Shown: positions 45,313-54,815, counted from the first letter of the stretch. The stretch: DNA of 64,000 bases from Candidatus Protochlamydia phocaeensis (GCF_001545115.1 NZ_FCNU01000022.1:252128-316127); one strand, 5' to 3'. The notes: generated by a model not told the origin, from the sequence alone. Translations and numbers: made by a program.

Positions 45313-45517
45313 GGTCAGTTCCTCTGAAATTAATATTCCATAAATTTATTCTGGAAATTTTTAAATAAAAACCAACTTAATTAACAGAATGAATACTATA
45401 TCGACTTATCTTCTTAAAAAAAAGAATAAAGTGATTTCCTACAAGATAGACGTGATATAAATTTTGTAAATGCAAATGCAGGCAAACATCCGAATCCTGT
45501 TATAAGAATGAGGTCAA

Positions 45518-45709
45518 ATGGATAGTCCAAGTGAAGCAACTAAGAAAAAACAGCCTTCTCAACCGGATTCGCCCAAAAAGCTTAAGAAAGCCATTCAAAG
45601 CTTAGAGAATTGCCTGGCAAACGAATTGTTGACAGACCAAGAGAGAAGTAATCTCGAAGAAGCCGTCATAGCCCTTAAACAATCTTTAAAAAATCCCTGT
45701 AAGGGATAG
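45518..45709 (+). CDS. Small hypothetical protein, 63 residues
   Basis: A lysine-, serine- and proline-rich head (MDSPSEATKKKQPSQPDS) is followed by a charged helix, LKKAIQSLENCLANELLTDQ. There is no signal peptide or membrane helix. GAGGTC precedes the ATG. It lies just upstream of the LRR cluster but has no visible link to it. Function unknown. Confidence 0.5.
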   Translation: MDSPSEATKKKQPSQPDSPKKLKKAIQSLENCLANELLTDQERSNLEEAVIALKQSLKNPCKG

Positions 45710-45872
45710 AAAATTTAATTGATTTGCATTTATAAGTTAATTTAACATCATTGATAAAAAATCAAACAAATTAATTTTAAAACACATCAGAAACCGAACT
45801 AAATTAAAACAATTCACCCAACAGTTGAATTAAATTTATTACAACAAAAACCATCTTAAAAAAAGAGGAGAT

Positions 45873-47105
45873 ATGATATTAAGTTTGCGAGAACAATCTC
45901 TTAACGTACTGATGGAGCAACTTTCCAGAGAAGTGACGTTGGAAAATAAGCCACAGTTGGAAAAACTTTCACAATGCTCGATTGGCCCTATATGCACCCA
46001 AATTTGCTTAAAGATTTTCGAACAGAAAAAAAATTTGAGGCTATTGCCTTATTTAAAAAACAATTACCTTTCAAAAATTCCGCCTCTTAAAATGCTGTAT
46101 AAAGGCACTTTCAATTGCGTTGAAGTCACTAAAATCCTTTTAGAAGCTTTTCCGAATCTAAAAGCACTTGATTTCTCTGAACAGCAAATAACTAACCTGA
46201 ATGAATTGAATTTATCTCATTTAGAGGAGTTAAACTTTCAAGGATGTCAATCTTTCTCTGCAAATCCATTACGCCTTACTCAAGATCAATGCCCCCATCT
46301 CAAAAAGCTTCATTTGACCGACACGGATATTACCAGCTTAGATGGGTTGGATTTGCCTCTTCTTGAAGAGTTAGATATAAGCCGGTGCCAAAACCTGCCT
46401 GCAGAAGAATTTCTCAAACTCAAGGATAAATTCCCCCATCTCAAAAAACTCAATTTGGCCAGCACTCGTATTGCCGGCTTAGATGGGTTGGATTTACCTC
46501 AACTCGAAGAGTTAGATTTAAGCTGTTGTTACGATCTGCCAACAGAAGAATTTCTCAAGCTCAAAGATAAATGTCCAAATCTCAAAAAACTCAATTTGAC
46601 ATGGACTAAGATTGATAGCTTGGATAGCTTGAACTTCCCCCATCTCGAAGAGTTAGATATAAGCCGGTGCTACAACCTGCCAGCAGATGCATCTCTCAAG
46701 TTCAAAGCTAAATGTCCCAATCTCAAAAAACTTATTCGTTCCTCTACTATTGCTAGCTTAGATGGGTTGGATTTGCCTCTTCTTGAAGAGTTAAGTTGGT
46801 TTAAAAATCTGCCAGATCTGCCAGCAGGAGAATTTCTCAAGCTCAAAGATAAATGTCCAAATCTCAAAAAACTCAATTTGACATGGACTAAGATTGATAG
46901 CTTGGATAGCTTGAACTTCCACCATGTCAAAGAATTAACTTTAAGCCGGTGCAAAAACCTGCCAGCAGGAGAATTTCTCAAGCTCAAAGATAAATCTCCA
47001 AATCTCAAAAAACTCAATTTGACATGGACTAAGATTGATAGCTTGAACTTCCCCTATCTCGAAGAGTTAGATTTAAGCGATTGTGAAGACCTTCCTCTAG
47101 ACTGA
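45873..47105 (+). CDS. LRR protein 1, 3' end cut off
   Basis: The product has 410 residues. Residues 1-105 are the cluster's shared N-terminal module in a diverged version (LRLLPYLKNNYLSKIPPLKM). Alternating LRRs follow: a P-x-LEELDLSxCxxLPxxEFLKLK segment and a CPxLKKLNLxxTxIxxLDxL segment, together 46-47 residues. Three near-identical 47-residue units (around 46561, 46843 and 46984) show recent internal copying. The frame ends abruptly inside a repeat (SDCEDLPLD) at the edge of the inverted-repeat element at 47106, so this copy has lost its usual tail. There is no signal peptide or transmembrane helix. The family role is inferred as host protein binding. AGAGGAG precedes the start. Confidence 0.8.
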   Translation: MILSLREQSLNVLMEQLSREVTLENKPQLEKLSQCSIGPICTQICLKIFEQKKNLRLLPYLKNNYLSKIPPLKMLYKGTFNCVEVTKILLEAFPNLKALDFSEQQITNLNELNLSHLEELNFQGCQSFSANPLRLTQDQCPHLKKLHLTDTDITSLDGLDLPLLEELDISRCQNLPAEEFLKLKDKFPHLKKLNLASTRIAGLDGLDLPQLEELDLSCCYDLPTEEFLKLKDKCPNLKKLNLTWTKIDSLDSLNFPHLEELDISRCYNLPADASLKFKAKCPNLKKLIRSSTIASLDGLDLPLLEELSWFKNLPDLPAGEFLKLKDKCPNLKKLNLTWTKIDSLDSLNFHHVKELTLSRCKNLPAGEFLKLKDKSPNLKKLNLTWTKIDSLNFPYLEELDLSDCEDLPLD

Positions 47106-47648
47106 TAGACTGAACGTTTTCCCTTAGAAAAAAAATTAAAAGAAAAAAGCTCATAGTTTCCTTTATAATAGAGTTGTAAAGACCTACTAAAAAAGGAGTT
47201 AACTATGAGCTTACTAATTACTTTTATAGCATTTTTAAATTTATAACGTCCAGAATTTTGCAATAAAAAATTATTTGAAAGAGTCAGAGCTCTAGACATT
47301 GGTTTTTGGGAGTTGTCCAGCGAAAAACAATTGCAAATGTATCTTTATTCTTAGGAAATATTAAGAAGGGCTATAAGGCTAACTGTGCGGTCTTTTCTAG
47401 AAGGAAATGGAATCCGGTTAAGCTCTTCGATAGCTTTAGTCTATCAAGATAAGCCGCTTTATTTTAATGATGATCCTAAATGGAGAAGACCTCCTAAAAG
47501 ACTTATCTTTAGAGCTATGCTTGGAAAAAGCGCTCAGAAATACCCGGATATTTTATATCAAATTAATATTCATCCGATTGAAATAGCTTGTTCATTAAAA
47601 TAAGCAGCTTGAGTTGTGCAACCGTTGCACAAAAAACGTTCAGTCTAG
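47106..47648. mobile_element. 543-bp TA-flanked inverted-repeat element (IS630/mariner-like debris)
   Basis: The element is bounded by TA plus GACTGAACGTTTT (47106-47120) and AAAACGTTCAGTC plus TA (47634-47648), a perfect terminal inverted repeat of 13 bp with TA at each edge, as for IS630/Tc1-type insertions. The 3' flank AGAG and 5' flank CTCTAGACTGA suggest that the true repeat may be longer, with TAGACTGA duplicated at the left (47098-47113). Inside are a 12-bp inverted repeat (47147-47158 and 47201-47212) and a decayed 132-codon frame. No intact transposase is present. Confidence 0.6.
47205..47603 (+). pseudogene. Decayed reading frame inside the TIR element
   Basis: ATG 47205 has AAAAGGAG upstream. 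The frame reads MSLLITFIAFLNL, stop, RPEFCNKKLFERVRALDIGF, stop, then 84 codons including QDKPLYFNDDPKWRRPPKRL to a TAA at 47601. All parts share one frame with two internal stops, so it looks like a broken gene. I do not recognise it as a DDE transposase. Confidence 0.5.
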
Positions 47649-47772
47649 AGTTAGGGACTCCCTTAAGGTTATCAAAGAGCTTTCCAAATTAAATAATTGA
47701 TTTAATTTAAAAATTAAATTAAAATTAGTTAATTTATTAATTAATTTAATTCACCAAAAGATAATACACTTT

Positions 47773-48690
47773 ATGACTTCTGTATTAATCGATAGATTGC
47801 CTTATCCTTTCATGCCAGAAAATAAAGGTCTTTCTGTTCCTTTTACTCCAGTTCAGAAGACATCCTCTTCTTTGACAAATCAAGACGTCATTAAGTCCAT
47901 TATTACAACTATAGCCTTAAACAGTTTAAAGGAATTAGCAATCAGTCTAGCCATTACAGGCGTCACTTGCTTATTTGTCGCTACGCCCGCTATTCCTACT
48001 TTAATTATTGTCGCTGTTTCGATTGTTGCGCTGAATACGATTTTCCGCACTTTTTCTGGTCTTTTGACTTATCAATTACATCAACTAAATCAATCGCCTT
48101 CCGCTCAAGAGGAAGAGCGCGAGTCTGTGAAAATGGGGATTAAATTTTGTCAATTTATGTGCCCCATTACTTTTAGCATTTTAGATAGCACAAATCGGGA
48201 TGTATTGATCCATGAAGCCGGACATGCCTTGGCCGCTGCTGCTGTCTATCAGAAGGCTCGCCCTACAATAGAAATTTTTCCTCTAGAAGGCGGAGTGACC
48301 AGATTTTTCATTACTCCTCTTACAAAACTGGGCAACTTTTTAGGCGAAAAAAACGCTCGCCTATTCGTAACAGCTGCCGGACCCGGAGCAGCCATATTGG
48401 CAGCGGCGACACATATTGGATTAGCCCATTATTTAAAAGACAGCCACCCTGAACTGTCTCACTATTTTCTTTGTACAGCCATTACAAGTGTCTTTCAGCA
48501 TGTCACTTATGCACTTTCTGCTCTTTGGATGGCTAAACCGAGCATCGGCCACGATTTCGTTCATTTATGGCAAGTTGGAAACATTCATCCGATTGTTGCA
48601 GCAATCACAATGGTCGCCATTCCTCTGGTTGTCAAAGGTGCATTGTTTGCCATCGAACATTATCGATCTAAAAAGGAAGTGAGCCTTTGA
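47773..48690 (+). CDS. Membrane metalloprotease-like protein (HExxH)
   Basis: The product has 305 residues. LIHEAGHALAAAAVY has the zinc motif HEAGH (His147-His151), set between hydrophobic helices. Others lie before it (about 50-95, LAISLAITGVTCLFVATPAI) and after it (GPGAAILAAATHIGLAHYL and PIVAAITMVAIPLVVKGALF). A distant GHDFVH could supply the third zinc ligand. This resembles M50-type intramembrane proteases, but the family is not firmly assigned. It sits between two LRR genes on the same strand. No strong ribosome binding site is evident; an AT-rich palindromic stretch lies upstream. Confidence 0.65.
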   Translation: MTSVLIDRLPYPFMPENKGLSVPFTPVQKTSSSLTNQDVIKSIITTIALNSLKELAISLAITGVTCLFVATPAIPTLIIVAVSIVALNTIFRTFSGLLTYQLHQLNQSPSAQEEERESVKMGIKFCQFMCPITFSILDSTNRDVLIHEAGHALAAAAVYQKARPTIEIFPLEGGVTRFFITPLTKLGNFLGEKNARLFVTAAGPGAAILAAATHIGLAHYLKDSHPELSHYFLCTAITSVFQHVTYALSALWMAKPSIGHDFVHLWQVGNIHPIVAAITMVAIPLVVKGALFAIEHYRSKKEVSL

Positions 48691-48777
48691 AGCCATTTAT
48701 TGCGTTATCCGGAAGGCATCTATGTACCCATACAAGCTTTATATAGCGTGGGCTGTGAATTTATAAAAGGATAAATC

Positions 48778-50400
48778 ATGATAGCAAGTTTGCAAGACTT
48801 ATCTCTTAACGCTTTTATAGGTCTGCTTCCAACAGAATTGACCCCAGAAGACGAAACGCAATTACACTTCCTCACGCACTTTTTTATCGATTCTCAGCTA
48901 AGCACCCACATTTGTTTACAGATTATTGAGCAGAAAAAAGACCTGCGATTATTATCCTATTTTTCCAACAACACCCTTTCGATCATTCCCCCTTTAAAAC
49001 AATTGCATAAGGGCGCTCTCGATTGCTTGGACATCACTAAAATCCTTTTAGAAGCCTTTCCGAACCTAAAAGCACTTGATTTCTCCGAACAAAAACTAAC
49101 AAGCTTAGGTCAATTAAATTTAGCCGGTCATAATAAGGGCTTCAATCTCAAAAAGCTTAATCTTTCTGATACTGATATTGCCAACTTAGATAATTTGGAT
49201 TTCCCCCTTCTTGAAGAGTTAGATTTAAGCTATTGCAGAAAACTGCCAGCAGAAGAATTTCTTAAACTCAAAGATAAATTCCCTCATCTTAAAAAACTCA
49301 ATTTGAATGGCACGCTGATTGCCAGCTTAGATGGGCTGGATTTGCCTCTTCTCGAAGAATTAAATTTAGATTATTGTAACGAACTGCTTGCAGATGAATT
49401 TCTCACGCTTCAATACCCTAATCTCAAAAAGCTTGATTTGTTTGGCACGCAGATTGCCAGCTTAGAGGGGCTGGAATTCCCCTTTCTCGAAGAATTAAAT
49501 TTAGGGGATTGCAGACGCTTACCACCCGCTGAATTTCTCACGCTCAAAGACAAATTCCCCCATCTGAAAAAGCTTTCTTTGAAAAACACAAAAATTGCTA
49601 GCTTAGATGGATTGGACTTCCCTCAGCTCGAAGAATTAAACTTAGGAAATTGCATAAACTTACTCCCAGAAGAATTTCTCACGCTTCAATGCCCTAATCT
49701 CAAAAAGCTTGATTTGTTTGGCACGCAGATTGCCAGCTTAGAGGGGCTGGAATTCCCCTTTCTCGAAGAATTAAATTTAGGGGATTGCAGACGCTTACCA
49801 CCCGCTGAATTTCTCACGCTCAAAGACAAATTCCCCCATCTGAAAAAGCTTTCTTTGAAAAACACAAAAATTGCTAGCTTAGATGGATTGGACTTCCCTC
49901 AGCTCGAAGAATTAAACTTAGGAAATTGCATAAACTTACTCCCAGAAGAATTTCTCACGCTTCAATGCCCTAATCTCAAAAAGCTTCATTTGACCGGCAC
50001 GTATATTGCCAGCTTAGAGGGATTGGATTTACCTTATCTGGAAGAGTTAAATTTAAGCGATAACTTCTGGTTAGAAGAAATTCTCAAGCTTAAATGTCCG
50101 AATCTCAAAAAGCTTGATTTGTTTGGCACGCAGATTGCCAGCTTAGAGGGGCTGGAATTCCCCTTTCTCGAAGAATTAAATTTAGGGGATTGCAGACGCT
50201 TACCACCCGCTGAATTTCTCAAACTCAAAGATAAATTCCCCCATCTTAAAAAGCTTGATTTGTTTGGCACACAGATTGCCAGTTTAGAGGGATTGGAATT
50301 GCCTCTTCTTGAAGAGTTAGAGATAAGCCGATGCCAAAACCTGACTGCAGAAGAATTTCTCAAGCTTAAAACTAAATGCCCCAACCTTAAAAAACCTTGA
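48778..50400 (+). CDS. LRR protein 2, with internal tandem duplication and frameshifted tail
   Basis: The product has 540 residues. The shared N-terminal module (about 1-105, beginning MIASLQDLSLNAFIGLLPTE) is followed by about nine 46-residue double repeats. It contains an exact 276-bp (92-residue) duplication at 49416-49967. The last codons, LKKP, come from an extra base in a run of A and C near 50390. In the +1 frame the sequence continues MNSFSPSILNDLDSNTKIAM and ends at about 50469, which is the normal family tail. The frame is thus probably truncated by mutation. The start has AAAGGATAAATC upstream. Localisation is probably cytoplasmic or secreted by a non-Sec route. Confidence 0.8.
   Translation: MIASLQDLSLNAFIGLLPTELTPEDETQLHFLTHFFIDSQLSTHICLQIIEQKKDLRLLSYFSNNTLSIIPPLKQLHKGALDCLDITKILLEAFPNLKALDFSEQKLTSLGQLNLAGHNKGFNLKKLNLSDTDIANLDNLDFPLLEELDLSYCRKLPAEEFLKLKDKFPHLKKLNLNGTLIASLDGLDLPLLEELNLDYCNELLADEFLTLQYPNLKKLDLFGTQIASLEGLEFPFLEELNLGDCRRLPPAEFLTLKDKFPHLKKLSLKNTKIASLDGLDFPQLEELNLGNCINLLPEEFLTLQCPNLKKLDLFGTQIASLEGLEFPFLEELNLGDCRRLPPAEFLTLKDKFPHLKKLSLKNTKIASLDGLDFPQLEELNLGNCINLLPEEFLTLQCPNLKKLHLTGTYIASLEGLDLPYLEELNLSDNFWLEEILKLKCPNLKKLDLFGTQIASLEGLEFPFLEELNLGDCRRLPPAEFLKLKDKFPHLKKLDLFGTQIASLEGLELPLLEELEISRCQNLTAEEFLKLKTKCPNLKKP
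49416..49967 (+). repeat. Perfect 276-bp tandem duplication in LRR gene 2
   Basis: Bases 49416-49691 are repeated exactly at 49692-49967, in frame (92 codons, two LRR pairs). A partial third copy of the first 115 bases or so is at 50113 onward. The identity implies very recent copying or gene conversion. Confidence 0.9.
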
Positions 50401-50594
50401 TATGAATAGTTTTTCTCCCTCAATACTAAATGATTTAGACAGCAACACCAAGATAGCTATGCGAATATAAGCATATAAATATTAATAAATTAAAATCGAC
50501 ATAAAATTCAAACAACTTAGCAGGCTGCCTATAGGCTAGCCTAAATCAGCGTCATTAGTTAGATTTCAAATTGCAAAAACCTTTATAAATCTTA

Positions 50595-50939
50595 AACGAT
50601 CTATAAAATTCTTATACCTCCCATTAAGCATTACCCTCTTTAGCGAAATTATTTTTATTTACAATACTAAAACAAAAATCATTCAACAAATTAACAAACC
50701 ATAAACAAATTAATCCAACTTGATCTGAATTATTTTTTTTGAAATAATCAATAGAATTTAATAAAGCAAAACAACTTCCATATTAAAATCTTATTTTATC
50801 AGAAGATTGTTTATTAAAAGCCTTTAAAGCCATTTAGTTGCGCTATTTCTAAATGCATTAAGCGACTCTTAGGAGACTTGTAAGCAAGAGGAAAGGCCTT
50901 ATCAAGAATGAGGATGATAACCCAAAGCAAGGATAAATC
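50595..50939 (+). repeat. Shared upstream block, copy A (LRR gene 3)
   Basis: About 345 bases, AT-rich, from AACGATCTATAAAATTCTTA to the start of the LRR gene. It includes a hairpin-like AATTATTTTTTTTGAAATAAT and ends with GCAAGAGGAAAGGCCTTATC and AAGGATAAATC. Blocks at 54816, 56187 and 58309 are clearly related, and traces lie at 48690 and 53020. The preceding 194 bases (50401-50594) hold the out-of-frame LRR tail and a degenerate TTAGCAGGCT hairpin at 50517. Confidence 0.85.
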
Positions 50940-52715
50940 ATGGTAGCAAGTTTGCAAAACTTATCTCTTAACGCTTTTATAGGTCTGCTTCCAACAGAAT
51001 TGACGGCAGAAGACGAAACGCAATTACACTTCCTCACGCACTTTTTTATCGATTCTCAGCTAAGCACCCACATTTGTTTACAGATTATTGAGCAGAAAAA
51101 AGACCTCAAGTTATTGCCCTATTTTTCCAACAACACCCTTTCGATCATTCCCCCTTTAAAACAATTGCATAAGGGCGCTCTCGATTGCTTGGACATCACT
51201 AAAATCCTTTTAGAAGCCTTTCCGAACCTAAAAGCACTTGATTTCTCTGCCCAGCAACTCCCTAACTTGGATGAATTGAATTTATCTCATTTAGAGGAGT
51301 TAAACTTTCAAGGATGTCAATCTTTCTCGGAAAATCCCTTACACCTCACTCAAGATAAATATCCCCATCTTAAAAAGCTTAGCTTGAATGGCTCGGATAT
51401 TACCAGCTTAGAGGGGGTGAATTTGCCTCTTCTTGAAGAGTTAGATATAAGCCGGTGCCGAGACCTGCCTGCAGAAGCATTTCTCAAGCTTAAAGATCAA
51501 TGCCCACATCTCAAAAAGCTTTCTTTGGAAGACACTAAGATTGCTAGCTTAAATGGATTGGAATTGACTCAACTTGAAGAATTGAATTTAAATCTTTGCT
51601 ATAGCTTGCCTGTAGAGGAATTTCTCAAGCTTAAAGATCAATGTCCCAACCTCAAAAAGCTTGATTTGTTTGGCACGCAGATTGCCAGCTTGGAAGGGCT
51701 GGAATTGCCTCTTCTCGAAGAATTAAATTTAAATGATTGTCAAAACTTGTCACCTCATGAATTTCTCAAGTTTAAAGATAAGTATCCTAATCTCAAAAAG
51801 CTTAATTTGTGGTCTACTAGTATTACCAGCTTAGATGGGGTGGAGTTGACTCAACTTGAAGAATTAAATTTAAACTATTGTCTCAACCTGCCACCTCATG
51901 AATTTCTCAAGCTTAAAGATCAATGCCCACATCTCAAAAAGCTTAATTTCAATAATACAACTATTGCTAGCTTAGATGGGTTGGATTTACCTCAACTCGA
52001 AGAGTTAGACTTAGGAAATTGCTCAGACTTACTCCCAGAAGAATTTCTCAAGCTTAAATGCCCAAATCTCAAAAAACTTTCTTTGGAAGACACAAAGATT
52101 GCTAGCTTAGATGGATTGGACTTCCCTCAGCTCGAAGAATTAGACTTAGGAAATTGCATAAACTTACTCCCAGAAGAATTTCTCAAGCTTAAAACTAAGT
52201 ATCCCCATCTGAAAAAGCTTAATTTGATTAGCACGCAGATTGCCAGCTTAGATGGGTTGGATTTACCTCAACTCGAAGAGTTAACTTTAAGCCGGTGCCA
52301 CAACCTGCCAGCAGAAGAATTTCTCACGCTCAAAGCTAAATGCCCAAATCTCAAAAAACTTAGCTTGTGGTCTACTCGTATTGCCAGCTTAGATGAAATG
52401 GATTTGCCTATGCTCGAAGAGTTGAATTTAGATCATTGTAAAAGCTTACCTCCAGAAGAATTTCTCAAGCTTAAAGCTAAATGCCCAAATCTCAAAAAGC
52501 TAGATTTGGCCGGTACTCAGATTGCTAGCTTAGATAGTTTGGAATTTTCCCATCTCGAAGAATTAACTTTAAACCGTTGCCAAAACTTATCAGTGGATGC
52601 CCTTCTCTATCTCAAATGTCCCAATCTTAAAAAGCTTTATACAGAGAAGGTTAATTTTGCGACTTCTTTAGAGTCTTTTAAGCAAAAACATCCCCAGATG
52701 ATTGTGTGGACATAA
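50940..52715 (+). CDS. LRR protein 3
   Basis: The product has 591 residues, one of the apparently intact copies. Residues 1-105 hold the shared module (MVASLQNLSLNAFIGLLPTE, with the helical EQKKDLKLLPYFSNNTLSII). About ten double LRR units follow, such as KAKCPNLKKLSLWSTRIASL and LPQLEELTLSRCHNLPAEEF. The C-terminus is the full tail, YLKCPNLKKLYTEKVNF then FKQKHPQMIVWT. No cysteines are arranged as in secreted LRR caps, and no signal peptide is visible. I infer a soluble LRR solenoid that binds a host or bacterial protein, but the ligand is unknown. Confidence 0.85.
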   Translation: MVASLQNLSLNAFIGLLPTELTAEDETQLHFLTHFFIDSQLSTHICLQIIEQKKDLKLLPYFSNNTLSIIPPLKQLHKGALDCLDITKILLEAFPNLKALDFSAQQLPNLDELNLSHLEELNFQGCQSFSENPLHLTQDKYPHLKKLSLNGSDITSLEGVNLPLLEELDISRCRDLPAEAFLKLKDQCPHLKKLSLEDTKIASLNGLELTQLEELNLNLCYSLPVEEFLKLKDQCPNLKKLDLFGTQIASLEGLELPLLEELNLNDCQNLSPHEFLKFKDKYPNLKKLNLWSTSITSLDGVELTQLEELNLNYCLNLPPHEFLKLKDQCPHLKKLNFNNTTIASLDGLDLPQLEELDLGNCSDLLPEEFLKLKCPNLKKLSLEDTKIASLDGLDFPQLEELDLGNCINLLPEEFLKLKTKYPHLKKLNLISTQIASLDGLDLPQLEELTLSRCHNLPAEEFLTLKAKCPNLKKLSLWSTRIASLDEMDLPMLEELNLDHCKSLPPEEFLKLKAKCPNLKKLDLAGTQIASLDSLEFSHLEELTLNRCQNLSVDALLYLKCPNLKKLYTEKVNFATSLESFKQKHPQMIVWT

Positions 52716-53060
52716 TATACAAATTGTTTTCGAACGACTTAAAGCTATCGTCGAATTGTCAATTGTCTATATTTAAAATTATTTTCTTCCTCATTCGGAC
52801 CGCCTTTTAAAGGCATATTAAACAGTTTTGAATAGGATAAATAAAAAAGGCCTACTAGACTAAATAAGCCATGCAAGTGCCGCAGCTTAAGGCAGTGTTG
52901 AAGATAATGCTAAAACCCTTTTTTTAAGAACAATCTTAAAGGAAAAAGAGCTCAAATTTAGACTATTATAAATTCGTTGGCAGTTTCTTAGCGTTATTCG
53001 TTATGTTTTAAATTGCAAAAGCCTTTACAGCTCTTAAACGATCTTTAACAAGGATAAATC
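52716..53060. other. Intergenic region before LRR gene 4
   Basis: No gene is supported. The last 60 bases (AAATTGCAAAAGCC, then CTTAAACGATCTTTAA) match the beginning of the shared upstream block but jump directly to CAAGGATAAATC, so most of the block is missing here. Confidence 0.6.
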
Positions 53061-54677
53061 ATGGTATTAAGTTTGCAAGACTCGGCACTTAAAGTTTTTA
53101 TTGATCTGCTTCCAACAGAATTGACCCAAGAAGATGAAACGCAATTACACTTCCTCACGCACTTTTTTATCGATTCTCAGCTAAGCGCCCACATTTGTTT
53201 ACAGATTATTGAGCAGAAAAAAGACCTCAAGTTATTGCCCTATTTTTCCAACAACACCCTTTCGCACATTCCCCCTTTAAAACAATTGCATAAGGGCGCT
53301 CTCAATTGCTTGGACATCACTAAAATCCTTTTAGAAGCCTTTCCGCACCTAAAAGCACTTGATTTCTCTGCCCAGCAACTCCCTAACTTGGATGAATTGA
53401 ATTTATCTCATTTAGAGGAATTAAACTTTCAAGGATGCCAATCTTTCTCGGAAAATCCCTTACACCTCACTCAAGATAAATATCCCCATCTGAAAAAGCT
53501 TAGCTTGAATGGCTCGAATATTGCCAGCTTAGATGGAATGGATTTGCCTATGCTCGAAGAGTTGAATTTAGATCATTGTAAAAGCTTACCTCCAGAAGAA
53601 TTTCTCAAGCTTAAAGCTAAATGCCCCCATCTCAAAAAGCTTAATTTACAAAATACTCAGCTCGCCTGCTTAGATGGATTGGAATTGACTCAGCTTGAAG
53701 AATTAAATTTAAACTTTTGTTCCAATCTACCTGCAGAAGAATTTCTCAAGCTTAAAGCTAAATGCCCCCATCTCAAAAAACTTAATTTACAAAATACTCA
53801 GCTCGCCTGCTTAGATGGATTGGAATTGACTCAGCTTGAAGAATTAAATGTAGGCTATTGTAAAAACTTGCCAGCAGAAGAATTTCTCAAACTTAAATGC
53901 CCGAATCTCAAAAAACTCAGTTTGTGGAATAATAATATTTCCAGCTTAGAGGGAGCGGAATTCCCCCTTCTCGAAGAGTTAGATTTAGGGGATTGTACAC
54001 GCTTACCACCCGTTGAATTTCTCACGCTCAAAGATAAATTCCCCCATCTTAAAAAGCTTCACTTGCCAAATACTCAAATTACTAGCTTAGAGGGGTTGGA
54101 ATTGCCTTATCTAAAAGAGCTAAATTTAGACCGTTGTAACAAACTGCTTGCAGATGAATTCCTCAAGCTTAAATGCCCGACTCTCAAAAAGCTTCATTTG
54201 TGGCATAATAATATTAGCAACTTAGAGGGATTGGCATTCCCCCTTCTTGAAGAGTTAGATTTGGGAAATTGCATAAACTTACCACCAGAAGAATTTCTCA
54301 AGCTCAAAGCTAAATTCCCCTATCTGAAAAAGCTTGATTTGTTTGGCACGCAGATTGCTAGTTTAGATGGGTTGGAATTGCCTTATCTAGAAGAACTAAA
54401 TTTAGACCGTTGTAAAAAACTGCTTGCAGATGAATTCCTCAAGCTTAAAACTAAATGTCCCAGTCTTAAGAAACTTAATTTGGGAGATATAAAAATTACC
54501 AGCTTAAAGGGCTTGGAATTTCCCTTTCTCGAAGAGTTAGATTTAGGGGATTGCACAAGCCTATCGGTAGAAGAATTTATCAAAATTCAAGAGCAATGCC
54601 CAAATCTTAAAAAGCTTGATGTGAAGAATTTTCATCCCTCCATACTAAATGATTTAGACAACGACATCCAAAGATAG
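53061..54677 (+). CDS. LRR protein 4
   Basis: The product has 538 residues. The shared N-terminal module begins MVLSLQDSALKVFIDLLPTE, then about nine double repeats. Two consecutive units around 53612-53870 are almost identical (KKLNLQNTQLACLDGLELTQ twice), and FGTQIASLDGLELPYLEELN echoes gene 2 and gene 3. The tail, NFHPSILNDLDNDIQR, stops at TAG 54675-54677. An out-of-frame continuation would read KDSYVDI-like sequence, so the very end may also be shifted relative to gene 2's tail. Function is inferred as for the other members. Confidence 0.85.
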   Translation: MVLSLQDSALKVFIDLLPTELTQEDETQLHFLTHFFIDSQLSAHICLQIIEQKKDLKLLPYFSNNTLSHIPPLKQLHKGALNCLDITKILLEAFPHLKALDFSAQQLPNLDELNLSHLEELNFQGCQSFSENPLHLTQDKYPHLKKLSLNGSNIASLDGMDLPMLEELNLDHCKSLPPEEFLKLKAKCPHLKKLNLQNTQLACLDGLELTQLEELNLNFCSNLPAEEFLKLKAKCPHLKKLNLQNTQLACLDGLELTQLEELNVGYCKNLPAEEFLKLKCPNLKKLSLWNNNISSLEGAEFPLLEELDLGDCTRLPPVEFLTLKDKFPHLKKLHLPNTQITSLEGLELPYLKELNLDRCNKLLADEFLKLKCPTLKKLHLWHNNISNLEGLAFPLLEELDLGNCINLPPEEFLKLKAKFPYLKKLDLFGTQIASLDGLELPYLEELNLDRCKKLLADEFLKLKTKCPSLKKLNLGDIKITSLKGLEFPFLEELDLGDCTSLSVEEFIKIQEQCPNLKKLDVKNFHPSILNDLDNDIQR

Positions 54678-54737
54678 CTATGTGGATATAAATATCTAAA
54701 TATTAATAAATTAAAAATGAAATAAAATTCAAAAAAC

Positions 54738-54768
54738 TTAGCAGGCTGCCTATAGGCTAGCCTGCTAA
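54738..54768 (+). terminator. LRR gene 4 terminator hairpin
   Basis: TTAGCAGGCT (54738-54747) pairs perfectly with AGCCTGCTAA (54759-54768). The same hairpin follows LRR genes 2 (50517, with three bases lost), 5 (about 56118, imperfect) and 7 (60576). Confidence 0.75.
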
Positions 54769-54815
54769 ATTAGCATCCTTAGTTAGATTTTAAATTGTAA
54801 AACCTTTACAGTTTT

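Noticed and set aside
49416..50300. Possible CRISPR-like array because of regularly spaced repeats
   Set aside because: The repeats are coding, in frame and 138-276 bases long with no short repeat/spacer structure.
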